NCBI GenBank assembly: GCA_022749755.1 | Contig: CM040450.1 | Coordinates: 7,740,913 to 7,804,912, forward strand | Direction: 5' to 3' | DNA: 64,000 bases | From: Azadirachta indica | Lineage: Eukaryota > Streptophyta > Magnoliopsida > Sapindales > Meliaceae | Shown here: positions 1 to 11,023 of the stretch, one piece after another | Numbering within the stretch: position 1 is the stretch's first letter | Layout of the letters: each line of letters begins with the position of its first letter | Notes under the pieces: model-generated | What the model was told of the DNA's origin: nothing | The model's input: the letters and a program-made list of their open reading frames with translations, nothing else | Database searches by the model: none | Made by a program: the position numbers and the translations under genes

Positions 1-1140
1 AAGGCCATTAGTACATTCAATCTTATTGACAAATTTCTTGTTTATGCCCATCTACGTAATTATAAAATTTTGAAATTATTATGAACGTTTGATTATTAAC
101 ATAAAATATGCAAAATATAAATTCAGTACAACATACACCAAAAATATTACTTAAGTAATCAATTAAGGTAAAACAAAAATAAGCAAAATGCATAATCACA
201 AATTTATTGTGGATGTAAGTGATGCACACCAAAAATTGCATATCGTCCAAAAATAAATGTCTATATGACCAAATATTACTTGTGCAAGGATGTTAATCAT
301 ATCAAGCCAAGAATATATATAATATAACAAATTTATCATTCATTAATAAATATATGATTCATTTTGATCTAGCTTAGTTGTGTAATTCGTGCATATATCT
401 TGCAATCAGTCATAGGGCACGAAAAGAGTAGACTTGGTTTTTTATAGCTTTCATTTTGCTATTGTCTTCCCTCTAAAATTAAACCATAATTAAATTACAA
501 CTAGTTGACTTGTTCTTTTTCATATGTTTGTCTTCATTTCTATAGACCCCGTCTTTATAGCAATTCATATCTTAACTAGTCAGTCATGGACATATATATA
601 TAATTTCCTTTAATGCATATATTTGTAATTTTTCATATATCTTAATTGTTGCCTACTTTAACTGCTGATCATGTCATTAGCCTTGTCTTATTAATTACAA
701 AATAAATAATGCAAAAAATAACACTAAATAATTTTCAATGGCTAATATTAGAAAATCAGAATCACTAGAAGTCGTATCTTGAACTACCATTTAAGCTTTT
801 AAATTAAATTACATTACAGGTTGATTGTGAAACATGCTCAACTCTCGTCTCAAAAATTTTGCACAAAATGAACTTGCAAAAGTAAGAAAATAGAAATAGT
901 AAAAAACTAATCTGTTAAAACCAATTTATGTTAAATGTAAAAAAATAGAGTTAAGAAAAATTAATTCTATGGATCTCTATCTGACAAAAACATAAGAATC
1001 ATCTCAACAAGATCAATTTATTTTTTGAAATACTAATAAGCAACCAAGAAGGGATGAACTAGGTTTTTAACATCTAATTATGCTAATTGCAATTTTCAGT
1101 CTAAGTTATAACAATTTCAACACAAGTGGTAATATAAGAG
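1..1140. other. AT-rich intergenic DNA, no gene seen
   Basis: Very AT-rich sequence with no open frame resembling a protein family and no clear repeat. The minus-strand frame near 23-250 (75 codons) is hydrophobic low-complexity translation of AT-rich DNA and is not supported as a gene. Confidence 0.6.
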
Positions 1141-2140
1141 TGTAAGGGGTAGAGAAAAGTATACAAGAAATTATAGTGGTTTTGCATCAACTGGGCCTAC
1201 ATCCACTCCTTCAAGACTCACTTAAAGTATAAAGTAATAACTAGTTTTGATTCCACAACACTTTACAATTACAACCTAAGGTTTGATATCCTACAACCTT
1301 TACATTGTTTAGCTTACCATAAACACTCATAATTTCACTCAACTAAGTGAAAGACTTGAGTCTTTCACTTCTTTAGAACAAAAATGAACAAGAATGGTAA
1401 AGAACCACTTTACAAGATTTATCCCAACAAGTGTAAATAATAACGTTTAATGTACTTGGAGATCCTAATGTGTGTTACACAAATTTAAGCTCAAGAATGT
1501 GAGTTTGATGTTATATAAACTTTAGGGTTTTCAAAAAGAAGTTTAGAAAGTTGTATGAGATAAAATGAAAAGCTCCATTTTATATTTTCCTAAAAAACTC
1601 ATTGTGGGGAAAAAAAATCAATTTTTGTGCGATTCAATTGATTAGATCCTCAAATTAAAAGCCTAGTTGGAAACCTAGATTCGGTCAACCTAATGGTGAA
1701 TTTGGTCGTCCAACTTTGCTACTAAATTTTACAAGTATTTTGTCCATTATTCACTATTCATTGTTCATCAGTTCATATGAACCAGTCTGAAAAGGTTTGG
1801 TCTGGTTCAATTAAACAAAATAGTTACCTAATTTTGATTTCTAAGTAGGTCTATCAAGTTTCCAAAACTAGCATTTTGTTCCCATTTTCAGGTTTCAAAA
1901 TTCTGCATTTTGGTATGATTTTACACAAAACATATGACATGCATAAAACAACTTGAGCTTTTATTAATGCATGACACACTTACAAAAACACAAACCTATA
2001 CAAATAAAATACATGAAGAATACTATGCTCTACGCTTGTGTGTTGTCTTTATGAATTGAGCTTGAATAATCCATTTTTTTTTATTAGACGACGCATTTTA
2101 TGATCATCAAAATTAGAGTTTTGTGACACTAAGGTCGACA
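1141..2140 (-). repeat. LTR of a SIRE-like Ty1-copia-type element (3' LTR, minus strand)
   Basis: Read on the minus strand the block begins TGTCGACC at 2140 and can end ...CCCTTACA at 1141, giving about 1 kb with TG...CA ends. Directly upstream on that strand (2141-2154) is the purine tract AAAAAGGGAGAGAT, preceded by TTTGTCATCATC, the arrangement typical of the 3' end of SIRE/Maximus elements. Positions 1817-2140 are repeated in the same orientation at 4434-4762. The right end is well placed; the left end is a guess from the TG/CA rule because no partner copy reaches it. Confidence 0.6.
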
Positions 2141-2154
2141 ATCTCTCCCTTTTT

Positions 2155-3800
2155 GATGATGACAAAACTGTTGTGCCGTAGAGAGGTTTTCTTAATGATG
2201 ATGAAATCCGCTCTCCCTAAAAGCAAAAATCTCCCGTACAAAAAATACTCCATGCACAAGCATAAAGAAAAGAAGCACTTCTATATATGCTCAACTAAAC
2301 TTCACACCTACTTCAATCAAAGTTCATCTTGACTTCACACAAAGAAGGTCAAAAACAAAGAAATATTGCAAAGGGTTCTAATCAATGAAAACATGTATTT
2401 TTCTCCCCATTTGGCATCATCAAAATACAAAAAATGGCAACATTGAATAGTGATAACAAAGTTAACGCGTGATCATCAAAATTATAAAAGAAAAGGAAAT
2501 AAGATGACAAATGACAGGCCTGAGTATGATTCAAAGAATTTGTTCATACAAAAAAATCAACTCAAAGTGATGGCTAGCCAAAAAGATCAACTATACATCA
2601 TAGCACCAAAAAAAAAAAAAGTTCAAGTACCATAACGTAGGAATAAACAAAATAGAGTCCAAATAAATATAAAACATAATGCATGAAAATGAAATATCTC
2701 TAGACTCATGTGTCCGATGGCTAGGATACAAAATGTGGATGGCGAAGAAGTTAAAGGATTTGGGCAATGTTGCCTTACATCTCACCCGTAGAGCTCTCAA
2801 GGTAGCCAAGGTGAAAGTCCACTTGAGATTGAAATCCATGTAAGTCAATGCTAAGGGCATCCAATTGATCTTGAAAAGAGGCCACATATATATTATATGA
2901 GCCAATCACCTCACCCTTATCATCATATTCAGCTCTTTCCATTTGTTCTTGACCCGATCTTACTTTCCTAACCTATCTCCCATTGTGAGTCCTTTTATAA
3001 CCTATCCTCTCAAGTGATGTGAAGTAAAAATGTCACCTAGAGGAATCTCTATAATCTCCTCATCCACCAACGGTACATCAAAATGTTTGGAAATCAGTTT
3101 GAGTAATTATCCATAATAGAGGGTAAAGGTTTGAGGTTGGGCTATCTTAGCCATGTTTTGGATCACTAAGTAACTTAAATTGACTGCTTTCCTAAAGGAG
3201 AAATTTAGATGTTGTTCTATATATCCAAGGTCTACCATATGACCCCCTTTTGGTTGAAAAACAATAAATATCACATGCAACAAGATTTTACTTTACGAAG
3301 AAAGCTTGAGCGACTAATGAGTGTAACCCTTATTGGGTCTCAATTCCTCATCCCCAAGAGTATCTAACACATCATCTAATGATACTTGTTCATAACCACA
3401 AAAATAAGCATTTGTAAAGAATTTACTTCTAAAATTTGGATAAGAATGGTCGTCATTTATCACGATTCAGATGCATTTCAATCCCCTTAACCTTAGAGAA
3501 AATATAAATGTTGAGTTCTTAATGCTCAAACTTGAGATTATTGTAGAACAATCTCATTAGCCTAGGATAAATTGGCACTTTAATGCTTAGAGAGTTCATT
3601 TTTTGGTCTCAAATAATTTCACCAAATTAAATGCCCTAAGTACTTCAATATTAATCATTAACATGCCCTTTTTGGCAAAAAAATCATTGAAACTTCGTAG
3701 CCAAATCAAAAGAATCAAAAGGTGTTGTGCCATACCCAATTTTATTCATCTTTCAACAACTACAACCTTCTGTTATATCTCTTTGAAGAGCTAGTCATGA
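2155..3800 (-). pseudogene. Decayed envelope-like / plant-transposon-protein ORF of the SIRE-like element
   Basis: No long frame survives, but minus-strand translation in shifting frames gives recognisable pieces. Around 3500-3580 it reads IPIYPRLMRLFYNNLKFEH, close to the VYP-LVRLFY-NL motif of the putative plant transposon protein domain. Around 3250-3330 it reads LHSLVAQAFFVK. Around 2785-2905 it reads ASFQDQLDALSIDLHGFQ followed by SQVDFHLGYLES, resembling the coiled C-terminal part. A possible start MTSSSKR lies near 3798. Several stops and frameshifts make it non-functional. No gag or pol lies between the flanking LTR blocks, so this is either a deletion derivative or a non-autonomous element. 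Confidence 0.5.
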
Positions 3801-4433
3801 GTAATTAAGATAAAAAACCCAAATATGACAAGAGTTAAAAAACTAAGATTAGGGTTTTGAAATGTGAAATTTTGATTCCAAAGCCAAAAGTTGGAATTAA
3901 TGGAGGGGAAATGTGTATAAGGGGTGGGCAAATGATATTCTTGAAGAAATTTGGTGAAAGGAATGAAGAACAAGAAGATTTAAAGAAAGTGAGGTGAGTT
4001 CGAAGTTATAAAGAGAGAGAGAGGGTCTATTTAAAATGAAGTCAATCGACCATTAATATGTATTTCCAAATTAAGTTGATCAAACAGCAATTTCGGTCAA
4101 TTGAATTTAATAACATAACAAACCCAAGAGGGTGCAGGATCCGACTGGACCTGCAGTTGACCTTTTTGCTATTCAGTCGACCGAATGACATATTCAGTCG
4201 ACCAAACTTGGTCTTTTGGACATATTTCTAGGTCTATAAATTGTAAGCATTTTTGGACATCCATTCTTGACTTACATGTGTATTTTAGTGAAACAACAAT
4301 TATGATTAAATTATGTTTTGTTTCAAGCTAGATGTATGCAAGATGGTATACTAAGACAAGTTATGCAATATAAACATCACAACAAAACAAACCCATAAAA
4401 TACACACATAAACAATGCCCATTTTTCGGGCGA
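3801..4433 (-). other. Leader/promoter-like stretch between LTR block and env-like remnant
   Basis: On the minus strand this holds TTTAAATA near 4030, a CT-rich tract (4014-4022) and CAAAACCCTAAT (about 3850), then the candidate ATG near 3798. It looks like the TATA box and leader of the element, or the diverged remainder of the LTR whose conserved part starts at 4434. It also contains repeated GTCGACC-type motifs (around 4160-4205), which recur loosely at about 1680-1715 in the other LTR. No gene is visible. Confidence 0.35.
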
Positions 4434-4762
4434 GAATAGTGACCCAAATTTGACTTTCTAAATAAGTCCATCAGTTTTCCAAAACCAACATTTTGGTCCC
4501 ATTTTTAAGTTTCAAAAGTTTGCGTTTTGGTCTAGTTTTTCACAAAACATATGATATGTATAAAATAACTTGAGCTTTCTATTAATGCATTGCATACTTA
4601 CAAAAACATAGGCCTATACAAATAAAATACATAAATAATACCATCCTCTGCACTTGTGTCTTATCTTTATGAATTGAGCTTGAATAATCTATTTTCATTT
4701 CTTTGATTAGATGGCGTGTTTTTTTATCATCAAATTAGAGTTGTATGACATTGAGATCAACA
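4434..4762 (-). repeat. Second copy of the SIRE-like LTR end, direct repeat of 1817-2140
   Basis: About 330 bp aligns by eye over its whole length with 1817-2140 in the same orientation. Shared landmarks include the conserved tract CACAAAACATATGA (4541-4554), the segment around ATGAATTGAGCTTGAATAA, and a matching terminal CAACA/CGACA end. Outside the block the two regions diverge. The repeat pair brackets the env-like remnant and is best read as the two LTRs of one decayed element. Confidence 0.6.
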
Positions 4763-5354
4763 TTTTTCAATTGCATAAAGTTAACCAAATGCACAACACA
4801 AAACCTAAACTACTTCTACAATTCACTTCCAATAGAAATTAAAGTTTAATTCAAATGCAAAGAAAATAACAAAATTATAATTAAGCATTCAATGTCAAAA
4901 TAAATTTTTAAGGAATACATGTACAGATTCCAAAAATAAGTTTTCATTGACAAAGTTTGGCAAAGTTTCATGCATGATTTTTAAAAAATATAAAGATAGG
5001 GTTATAATAATTACTAGTGAGTACATTGTAATACACATACCATCAAAGTTTTTAGGTTTCCTTTTCTTTTCGGGTTTATTTATCAATTATTATGTTAAAT
5101 AAGTACTCCCTTTATTCTCTTTTTGTGATTACTTTATTGAAGCATTTAATCGCATGGGTTTTTTCCATTTATTGTTATCTCTTTCTTTTTGTTAATTTAT
5201 TCATCTTAGTAATAGAGCTTGCTTAAAATAAAAATAAAATGACGTTACAAAATTTGAACAATTTTTCCATCTATTGCATTCCTAATTTTTATAATAGATA
5301 GCATAATAGGCATGGTTTTTTCCATATTCTTTTTCGTATCTAAAACTGTTCAAT
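4763..5354. other. AT-rich intergenic DNA
   Basis: No coding frame, RNA gene or repeat was recognised here. Confidence 0.5.
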
Positions 5355-6130
5355 TTTTCATAGAATAATGCAACTAGGTGTGATAATCGCCAGAATAGAC
5401 CTTACCATGACAACCTCTCCTAATAGCAGCAAATAATATTATCTTAGAGAAAGTTATATTAGGTGACCAAAAATATTCGTGTTGAGACTTATTTATTTGG
5501 TTTTTAATTCTCATTTTTTCTGACATCATAATAGTAGTCGTAATAAGATTTTTTTTTCTTAGCACCAACATTCCTTCTAGAAATTAACATTTTGGCACAC
5601 TATCTCCTAACTATATGACAAAATTAATCATAGAAAATTTCAAGATTGGCGATGAATTGTTATTGTATCAAAATTAGAAGGTCTATTTCATTAGACTATT
5701 TATAACAATCTTTTAGTCTCTAAAGACTTTAATTTTTTAGATAATATTGGGACTCAATGTGTTATTTACCGAATGGACCTTACTGGGATGATCATTTCAA
5801 GCGGTAGCAAAATAGCATTGCCTTAAATAGGTTATATTTTATGACCAACAATATTTGTTAGTCAGACTTATCTATTTGGTTTTCAATTCTCATTTTTGTG
5901 ACTATTATAGTAGTACTCTTATAAAATTTACTTTTTTGGGCACCAAAATTCCCATAAGAAATTAATGTTTTGCAACACTAGCTCCCAATATATGATCGAA
6001 TTAATTGTGACAAATATGAGTATTTATCCCAAATTATTTTTATAGCAAAATAGGAAGATCAGTTTTATTATACTACTTATGACTCATCATTTTAGTCTAT
6101 AAAGACCTTTCATTTTTTTAAAATGATATT
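5355..6130. repeat. Diverged tandem repeat, two units of about 390 bp
   Basis: The segment from about 5355 to 5750 recurs from about 5751 to 6130. Matching landmarks in order are GACCTTAC (5398 and 5785), TTATTTGGTTTT/TCTATTTGGTTTT (about 5491 and 5872), AATTCTCATTTTT, AGCACCAA/GGCACCAA (5561 and 5938), AGAAATTAA, and a TTTTAGTCT...AAAGAC tail (about 5711 and 6090). Many substitutions and small indels separate the copies, so the duplication is old. I see no coding potential and no terminal inverted repeats. Confidence 0.65.
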
Positions 6131-6324
6131 AAATAGGTGTCTTAATTTAAAGTTCAACTTAATTTTGATGGCAAAATTATAACTAATTAAAGTTATATGA
6201 AAATAAGAAAATTTTTTCCCAAGCATTATTTTTGAAAAAAATAAATCTATATATTTATTTATTTATTTATTTGTGTGTGTTTGTGTATGTGTTTGAAATT
6301 CAATTAAAATAATTTCTACCACAA
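6131..6324. other. AT-rich spacer with ATTT/TGTG microsatellite
   Basis: A short simple-sequence tract (TTTA units then TG repeats, about 6250-6292) lies in an otherwise featureless AT-rich spacer. Confidence 0.5.
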
Positions 6325-6384
6325 GAGTGTACAAGAATCATGACCAAATTTTAGTTGCTTTACCCTAATCTATTGTTAGCATCA
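6325..6384 (+). repeat. LTR end fragment in plus orientation, inverted against 6388-6497
   Basis: The segment containing AAGAATCATGACCAAATTTT and ending GCATCA at 6384 is the inverted counterpart of the LTR end at 6388-6497. Only three bases separate the two. The arms could fold into a hairpin with about 37 paired positions per side. It is probably a fragment of another copy of the same LTR family. Confidence 0.55.
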
Positions 6385-6387
6385 AAT

Positions 6388-6497
6388 TGATGTCAAAAAA
6401 TACCCCTCTAATAGTGTTTGTAAAGCTCAACATATTAGGGTAAATACTAGGAACTAAAATTTGGTCATGATTCTTGGACATTCCTGTGTCAATCTCC
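6388..6497 (-). repeat. 3' LTR end of the broken gypsy element
   Basis: The segment beginning TGATGTCAAAAAATACCCC on the plus strand corresponds to 10472-10556 (TGATGCCGAAAAATACCTC). The match continues through CTAAAATTTGGTCATGATTC and on to about GTGTCAA. On the minus strand it therefore ends ...GACATCA, a normal LTR terminus. The outer LTR boundary toward 6650 is not defined. Confidence 0.55.
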
Positions 6498-6649
6498 TCT
6501 AGTTGGAAAAGAAAGACTCTCGTGAGTCTCCAATCTCCAATTCTTTGAAATGGACTAATATTGTTGTTTCTTACATTTTGGCTCTTCACAAACTGGAAAC
6601 TAGAATTGTCACCATGGGTTGCAAAGTGACATTCTTGATATTGTAACTT

Positions 6650-8329
6650 ATTTTTAATCATGTCCCTTTTCATCCTATGCTAATAAAATCTTTCTTCCAC
6701 CAGAACAAACATCGTATTTCTCCAAAATGTCCTCACTTAAAGAGATAACTATCTTGCCACAAGAATTGTTTGTAAGGATGATGTTTACATTCTGCCAATA
6801 TTTTGCTAAAGTCTGGATCATTTGTATACAACCCTTTCATGACTTCAAAGCTATAACTTTCACTTGCATTGAGGATGACAAGGAACGTTTTTGGCTTAGT
6901 GTATTAGCTACAACATTTTAAACTCCAGATTTTTGCTTGATGGAGAAATTGAAAGGTTGAAGAAACTTTACCCATTTGTCATGTCTTTGATTGATTCTTT
7001 ATTGTCTCTTTTTTGCATCATTCAACTTTTCACCACATAAAACAATGGATCTGCGTTCTTGATTGAAAATAGCTCCAATTTCAACATTAGAAGTATCACA
7101 TTCAACTTGAAATTTTTTCTTGAAATCTAGAAGTGCAAGTATATGTGTTTTAGTTACCTTTTTCTTTGGAAGTTCAAAACTCCTTTGTGCTTCATTTGTC
7201 CACTTAAACGAGTTGGCTTTCAAGCATTTAGTGTTATGAAAGACAATGGTGCTAAAACCTTTGATGAATGTCAAAGAAAATGAGGTTAATCCATTAAAGC
7301 TTAGAACGTCATGAATGGTCATAGGCATTGACCAAGATAGAATGCCTTTATTTTGTTCGAATCCATCTTAATTTCTTTGCTAAACACCATATAGCCTAGG
7401 AAGATTAGTCTATCAATAAGGAAGCTGCATTTCTTTAAATTTGTGTACAATTTTTGCTTTCATAATGTGCTTAAAATCATGTATGTAAAGATGCTGCAAG
7501 GTATTGTTTCTCATGCTTGTTATACATAAGAATGTTCTCAAAATATTCAACAAAAACTTTCTAATGAAAAGCTTAAAAATATGATTTATAAGGCACATAC
7601 AGTTACTAGAAGAATTAAAAAGATCAAAGGGCATAACCATCCATTCGTAAATTCCATCGCGAGTTTTGAAGGTTGTCTTTTATTCATCTCTTAATCTTAT
7701 TCGTATTTGATGGTAACCACTTCAAAGATTAATCTTAAAGAAAATTTAGCTCAATGCAACTAGTCTAGTAGGTCATCAAGTCAAGAAATAGGAAAGTGAC
7801 AATCAATTATGATTTTGTTTACCGTTCCACTATCAACATACATACGCCAAGAACCATTAGATTTGGACGCCAAAAAGGCAGGAACAACACATGGACTCAT
7901 CTCGCCCTTATCAAACCTTTAGCCATGAACTTGCCAACTTGTCTCTGCAGCTTTTCATATTCCTTCAAGCTCACTCTATAAGTTTCTTCAATGGGTAAAA
8001 TAGTTCTTGGAATGAAATCAATGCAATGCTAAATATCACTCATAAGTGGAAGATATGGTGGTATTTCATCTGGATTCACATCTTTGAATTCTTGAAGAAG
8101 ATCTTTCATCAATAATAGTTGTTTTGGGCTTTATAAATTTTCTTCCAAAACAAGAATAACACAAATGTTAACATTCTCTTTTGCCTTCTTTTAAACTTGG
8201 AAAGAGTAAGAAAAGTGTTTCCCTCCCCTTTGAAAGGTTTAGTAGTACTTTTAATATTAAAAGAATTTAAAACACTCTTAACACCATCCTTTCTAAAAGA
8301 ATAAGTGTTTTTAAAACCATTATTCATAC
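6650..8329 (-). pseudogene. Ty3-gypsy pol remnant: protease end, RT, RNase H, integrase N-terminus
   Basis: Minus-strand reading in order. Near 8310-8330 it reads NNGFKNTYSFRKDG (protease/RT linker). Near 8050-8110 it reads LLQEFKDVNPDEIPPYLP (RT start). At 7640-7600 it reads MVMPFDLFNSSSN, matching the gypsy VMPFGLSNAPS motif. At 7328-6999 it reads IHDVLSFNGLTSF, KGFSTIV, FKWTNEAQRSFELPKKKVT and CDTSNVEIGAIFNQE (RT thumb and RNase H). Near 6930-6780 it reads NVVANTLSQKRSL...KVIAFEVMK (RNase H end). Frameshifts and stops occur throughout, and integrase is lost past its N-terminal part. Confidence 0.75.
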
Positions 8330-9873
8330 TGCTACAACTTTTAGGTTGTAATACCCAAGTGTAAGTTGTCTCAAGCAATAAAGACACAGCAATCCAAGTG
8401 TCAGTCTATATAAAATTGGTTATATTAAGTCCACAATTCTAAAGGTCCAAATATTATAAGTCCAAGTATCTCAATATTATGAAAATAGATTGAATTTGTT
8501 TCACTATTATTAGATATTAGGACAATAGGGATCCATTTTAATAATATATGTAAAAATTATTCTTGATCTTTTTTTTTAATAAACAATTAAGAATTAATAA
8601 ATAAGTGATCGTAATTGGAAGATCAATAACATTTAAGCATAAAGAAAATGAAAAAAATAACATTTAAATTGATGGTGAAAGACTACAAGTTGCCTTACTC
8701 TTAATTGTAAAAAATATCTAAGCATTCAATGTACCATTTGTTAACAATGAATTAAGATTTCTAATAAAATAAAGTCACTTACAAAATATAGTATTCAATC
8801 AATAAAAAAGTTGAAAATGAAGTACAAAAAGAATGATCAAAGAACAAAATTATACAACCATCAAAAGTTTACCCTTAACCCTAACTATGAAATTAGAAAT
8901 ACATAATGAAGAAGAAGGGATGAAATCTTTTTTAATATTTCAGAGAATACAAACTGCTCTCAAGCTTCCAACACCAAGGTTTATATAGGTAAGATAAAGG
9001 AGAATTCACATGTGTGAATACATGCAAGTGGTAGGTTTCATCATGGCACTATCTTCCACATGGAGATACCCTTTCGATCGTTTTCCACTCTAAATATAGA
9101 AAAATTTATTGTTTAAATTATGGCCCCATAAATAAGCTTTCTAATGCTTTATGAATCATAGCTTTTCGACTTGTGTGGTGGGAGTTATGCTTAAAATACT
9201 AATGCATGTTCAAATTTAAATGTTGACAGCTATTGTCTGAATGATAATTATTCTAGACCACACAAATTAGAACTTGTGCAATGTAAAAGTTGTAGCTGTC
9301 TCTCTCATGATTCATTTGCTTGAAGAAATAACACAATTGGTGCACTGTAGAGAACGGTATATCTAAAAACCAAAGGATATTCACAAGTCCAAACTGCAAA
9401 TGGTAAAACCATGTTTTAGTGTACTACCTTCAAACATTTGGTGACGAAACATTTCAAATTTGAAATGACCTACAAATATGAGTTGAGCAAGATTGATTCA
9501 GCTTCCATTTGAAACAAAAATTATTTCATTTAGAGATGGCTAGACAAAGATATGATCATTAGACTAATTAGTATTCAAGTGGAAAATATGAAGGTGGACC
9601 ATTTTGATCTTTTTTAATTGCAACTTGTTCTTCCTTACACCTAAACATAAAATACACCACATTAGTATTTCAACATAAGTACTATATATTCATGCTAACT
9701 CACACAATTAAACATGTTTGCATGTAATTGAGCTTTAGATCACGAAAACATATAAATTAAAGTTGTAACAATGAAATTCACAATTGTTGCACAAATAAAA
9801 ACTTTAAATTAAATAGTAATGCAATAGTGTATTCTAAAATATACATGAATGATATATTTTTAAACACTTATCA
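8330..9873 (-). mobile_element. Solo LTR (1,544 bp) inserted in the gypsy protease gene
   Basis: The insert begins TGCTACAACT at 8330 and ends ACACTTATCA at 9873. It is flanked by a perfect 5-bp direct repeat CATAC (8325-8329 and 9874-9878). Removing it rejoins the protease reading: ...RPWQYDRKGM to ..NNGFKNTYSF, the expected gypsy order. Read on the minus strand it starts TGATAAGTGT, like the Athila-type LTR at 27269, so a Ty3/Athila-Tat source is likely. No internal coding region is present, so it is a solo LTR left by LTR-LTR recombination. Confidence 0.75.
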
Positions 9874-10455
9874 CATACCCTTTCTATCATATTGCCAAGG
9901 ATACCTAAGATTTAAATGATAAGCATCCATAAGAACAACAACATACCAAGTTTCATTTTGACATTTCTTCTCAACAGAAAATGAAAGAAGGTAGGGGTTG
10001 TTTACCTTAATTTTAGTTTCATCATATCCTTTCATATACTTTTCCTCTTCAGCCTTGATTTCATCTTCATCAAATTTTCCTCCTTCTTCAAAAGTTACAA
10101 GAATAGGTTCCACCTCGTATTCTTCCTCCTCTGTGTAGTCATTATATTCCACCTCCTTATAGTCTTCTTCTTCTTCCTCTTCAACAAGAGAATCACGAAC
10201 AGGTTGTACATCTACTTCTCTATGTAGTCTTCTCTATCTTCTTCTTCAACAAGATTTTCATGGAGAGGTTCTTCACATTGCTAACTTCTTTGTAAACATT
10301 CATATGTCGCTAAAAGTTGTTGAATTTGATTGAGTTACATTTCTCATCTCTAAAAATTGATCACGAGGATAAACTTAGATGTTTGGAGAATGAAACTCAA
10401 AATGCATTAGGTAACAACGAGTTGCCATAACTTCATATGTTACCGAAGATCTTTT
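9874..10455 (-). pseudogene. Ty3-gypsy gag tail and aspartic protease fragment
   Basis: The minus-strand frame 10152-9871 reads an acidic Glu/Asp-rich stretch (the usual spacer after the gag zinc knuckle). It is followed by TKIKVNNPYLLSFSVEKK and HLNLRYPWQYDRK, matching the C-terminal part of a gypsy protease (consensus LLLGRPWQYDR). The protease catalytic triad and the zinc knuckle are not present, so gag is deleted upstream. The frame stops artificially at the inserted solo LTR. The acidic stretch alone could be mistaken for a nuclear protein. Confidence 0.65.
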
Positions 10456-10471
10456 AGCTCTAATACTATAT
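10456..10471 (-). other. Degenerate primer binding site (iMet tRNA)
   Basis: On the minus strand, right after the LTR terminus ...GGCATCA, the sequence reads ATATAGTATTAGAGCT, a decayed form of TTTGGTATCAGAGCT, the initiator-Met tRNA primer site of many plant gypsy elements. It fixes the element's orientation. Confidence 0.5.
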
Positions 10472-10556
10472 TGATGCCGAAAAATACCTCTCTAACAGTG
10501 TTTGTAAATACTAGCAACTAAAATTTGGTCATGATTCTTAGACACTCGTGTCAAAT
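10472..10556 (-). repeat. 5' LTR end of the broken gypsy element
   Basis: Matches 6388-6497 from TGATG through the GTGTCAA segment, then similarity stops. The rest of the LTR is deleted or too diverged to see. Confidence 0.55.
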
Positions 10557-10682
10557 TCATATCCATATTATTAAAAAAAATTAGTACATTTCCTAATCTC
10601 TATTTTCTATAGATAAACTTAAAAAGAATACCTCTAAGCTTTTATTGTTGAACAATATTCAAATATGATAACAACTAAAAAA

Positions 10683-10775
10683 ATGGGAAAAGTACGTACA
10701 AGTCTTTGAGGTTTGGCTTATTAGACTGACTAATTCAAATAATTTTAAAAATCTCATAAAATCCTCAATTGATTT
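10683..10775. repeat. Terminal repeat of a MITE-like family (left-type copy)
   Basis: Contains GAGGTTTGGCTTATTAGACT and TTTTAAAAATCTCATAAAA. This is the same family as 12243-12330 (same orientation) and, inverted, 12885-12975 (AGGTTTGGCCTATTGGACT on the minus strand). It probably marks one end of a second, partly lost element. Confidence 0.45.
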
Positions 10776-11023
10776 AAAAATGATAATTATGCCCCTATCA
10801 GTAATAATTATTTAACAAAAGTAATTATTAAATAATTAAAATTTGACAAGATGTAATATATTTATCAAAAATACATCAATAAAATAAATCATTATATTAT
10901 TTTCTGGTATATTAATGATGTAATATTTATTAATATATTATGAATTTATATATTTTATAAATAATATTTGTTTAATTTTACAATATTATAATTTATATTT
11001 ATGTGCAGCTAAAATATATAAAA

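Larger units (their letters stand above)
6388..10556 (-). mobile_element. Broken Ty3-gypsy retrotransposon (minus), split by a solo LTR
   Basis: Element order on the minus strand is: 5' LTR end (10472-10556), a degenerate iMet-tRNA primer site (10456-10471), gag tail/protease (9874-10455), an inserted solo LTR (8330-9873), protease-RT-RNase H-integrase N-terminus (6650-8329), and a 3' LTR end (6388 to about 6497 or beyond). The two LTR ends match by eye from TGATG to about GTGTCAA. Most of gag, the integrase core and most of each LTR are missing, so it cannot move by itself. Confidence 0.65.

Noticed and set aside
9871..10152. Acidic Glu-rich frame that looks like a nuclear acidic protein
   Set aside because: Its C-terminal half matches gypsy protease text (YPWQYDRK), and the acidic run is the usual gag spacer; it is part of a broken retrotransposon.
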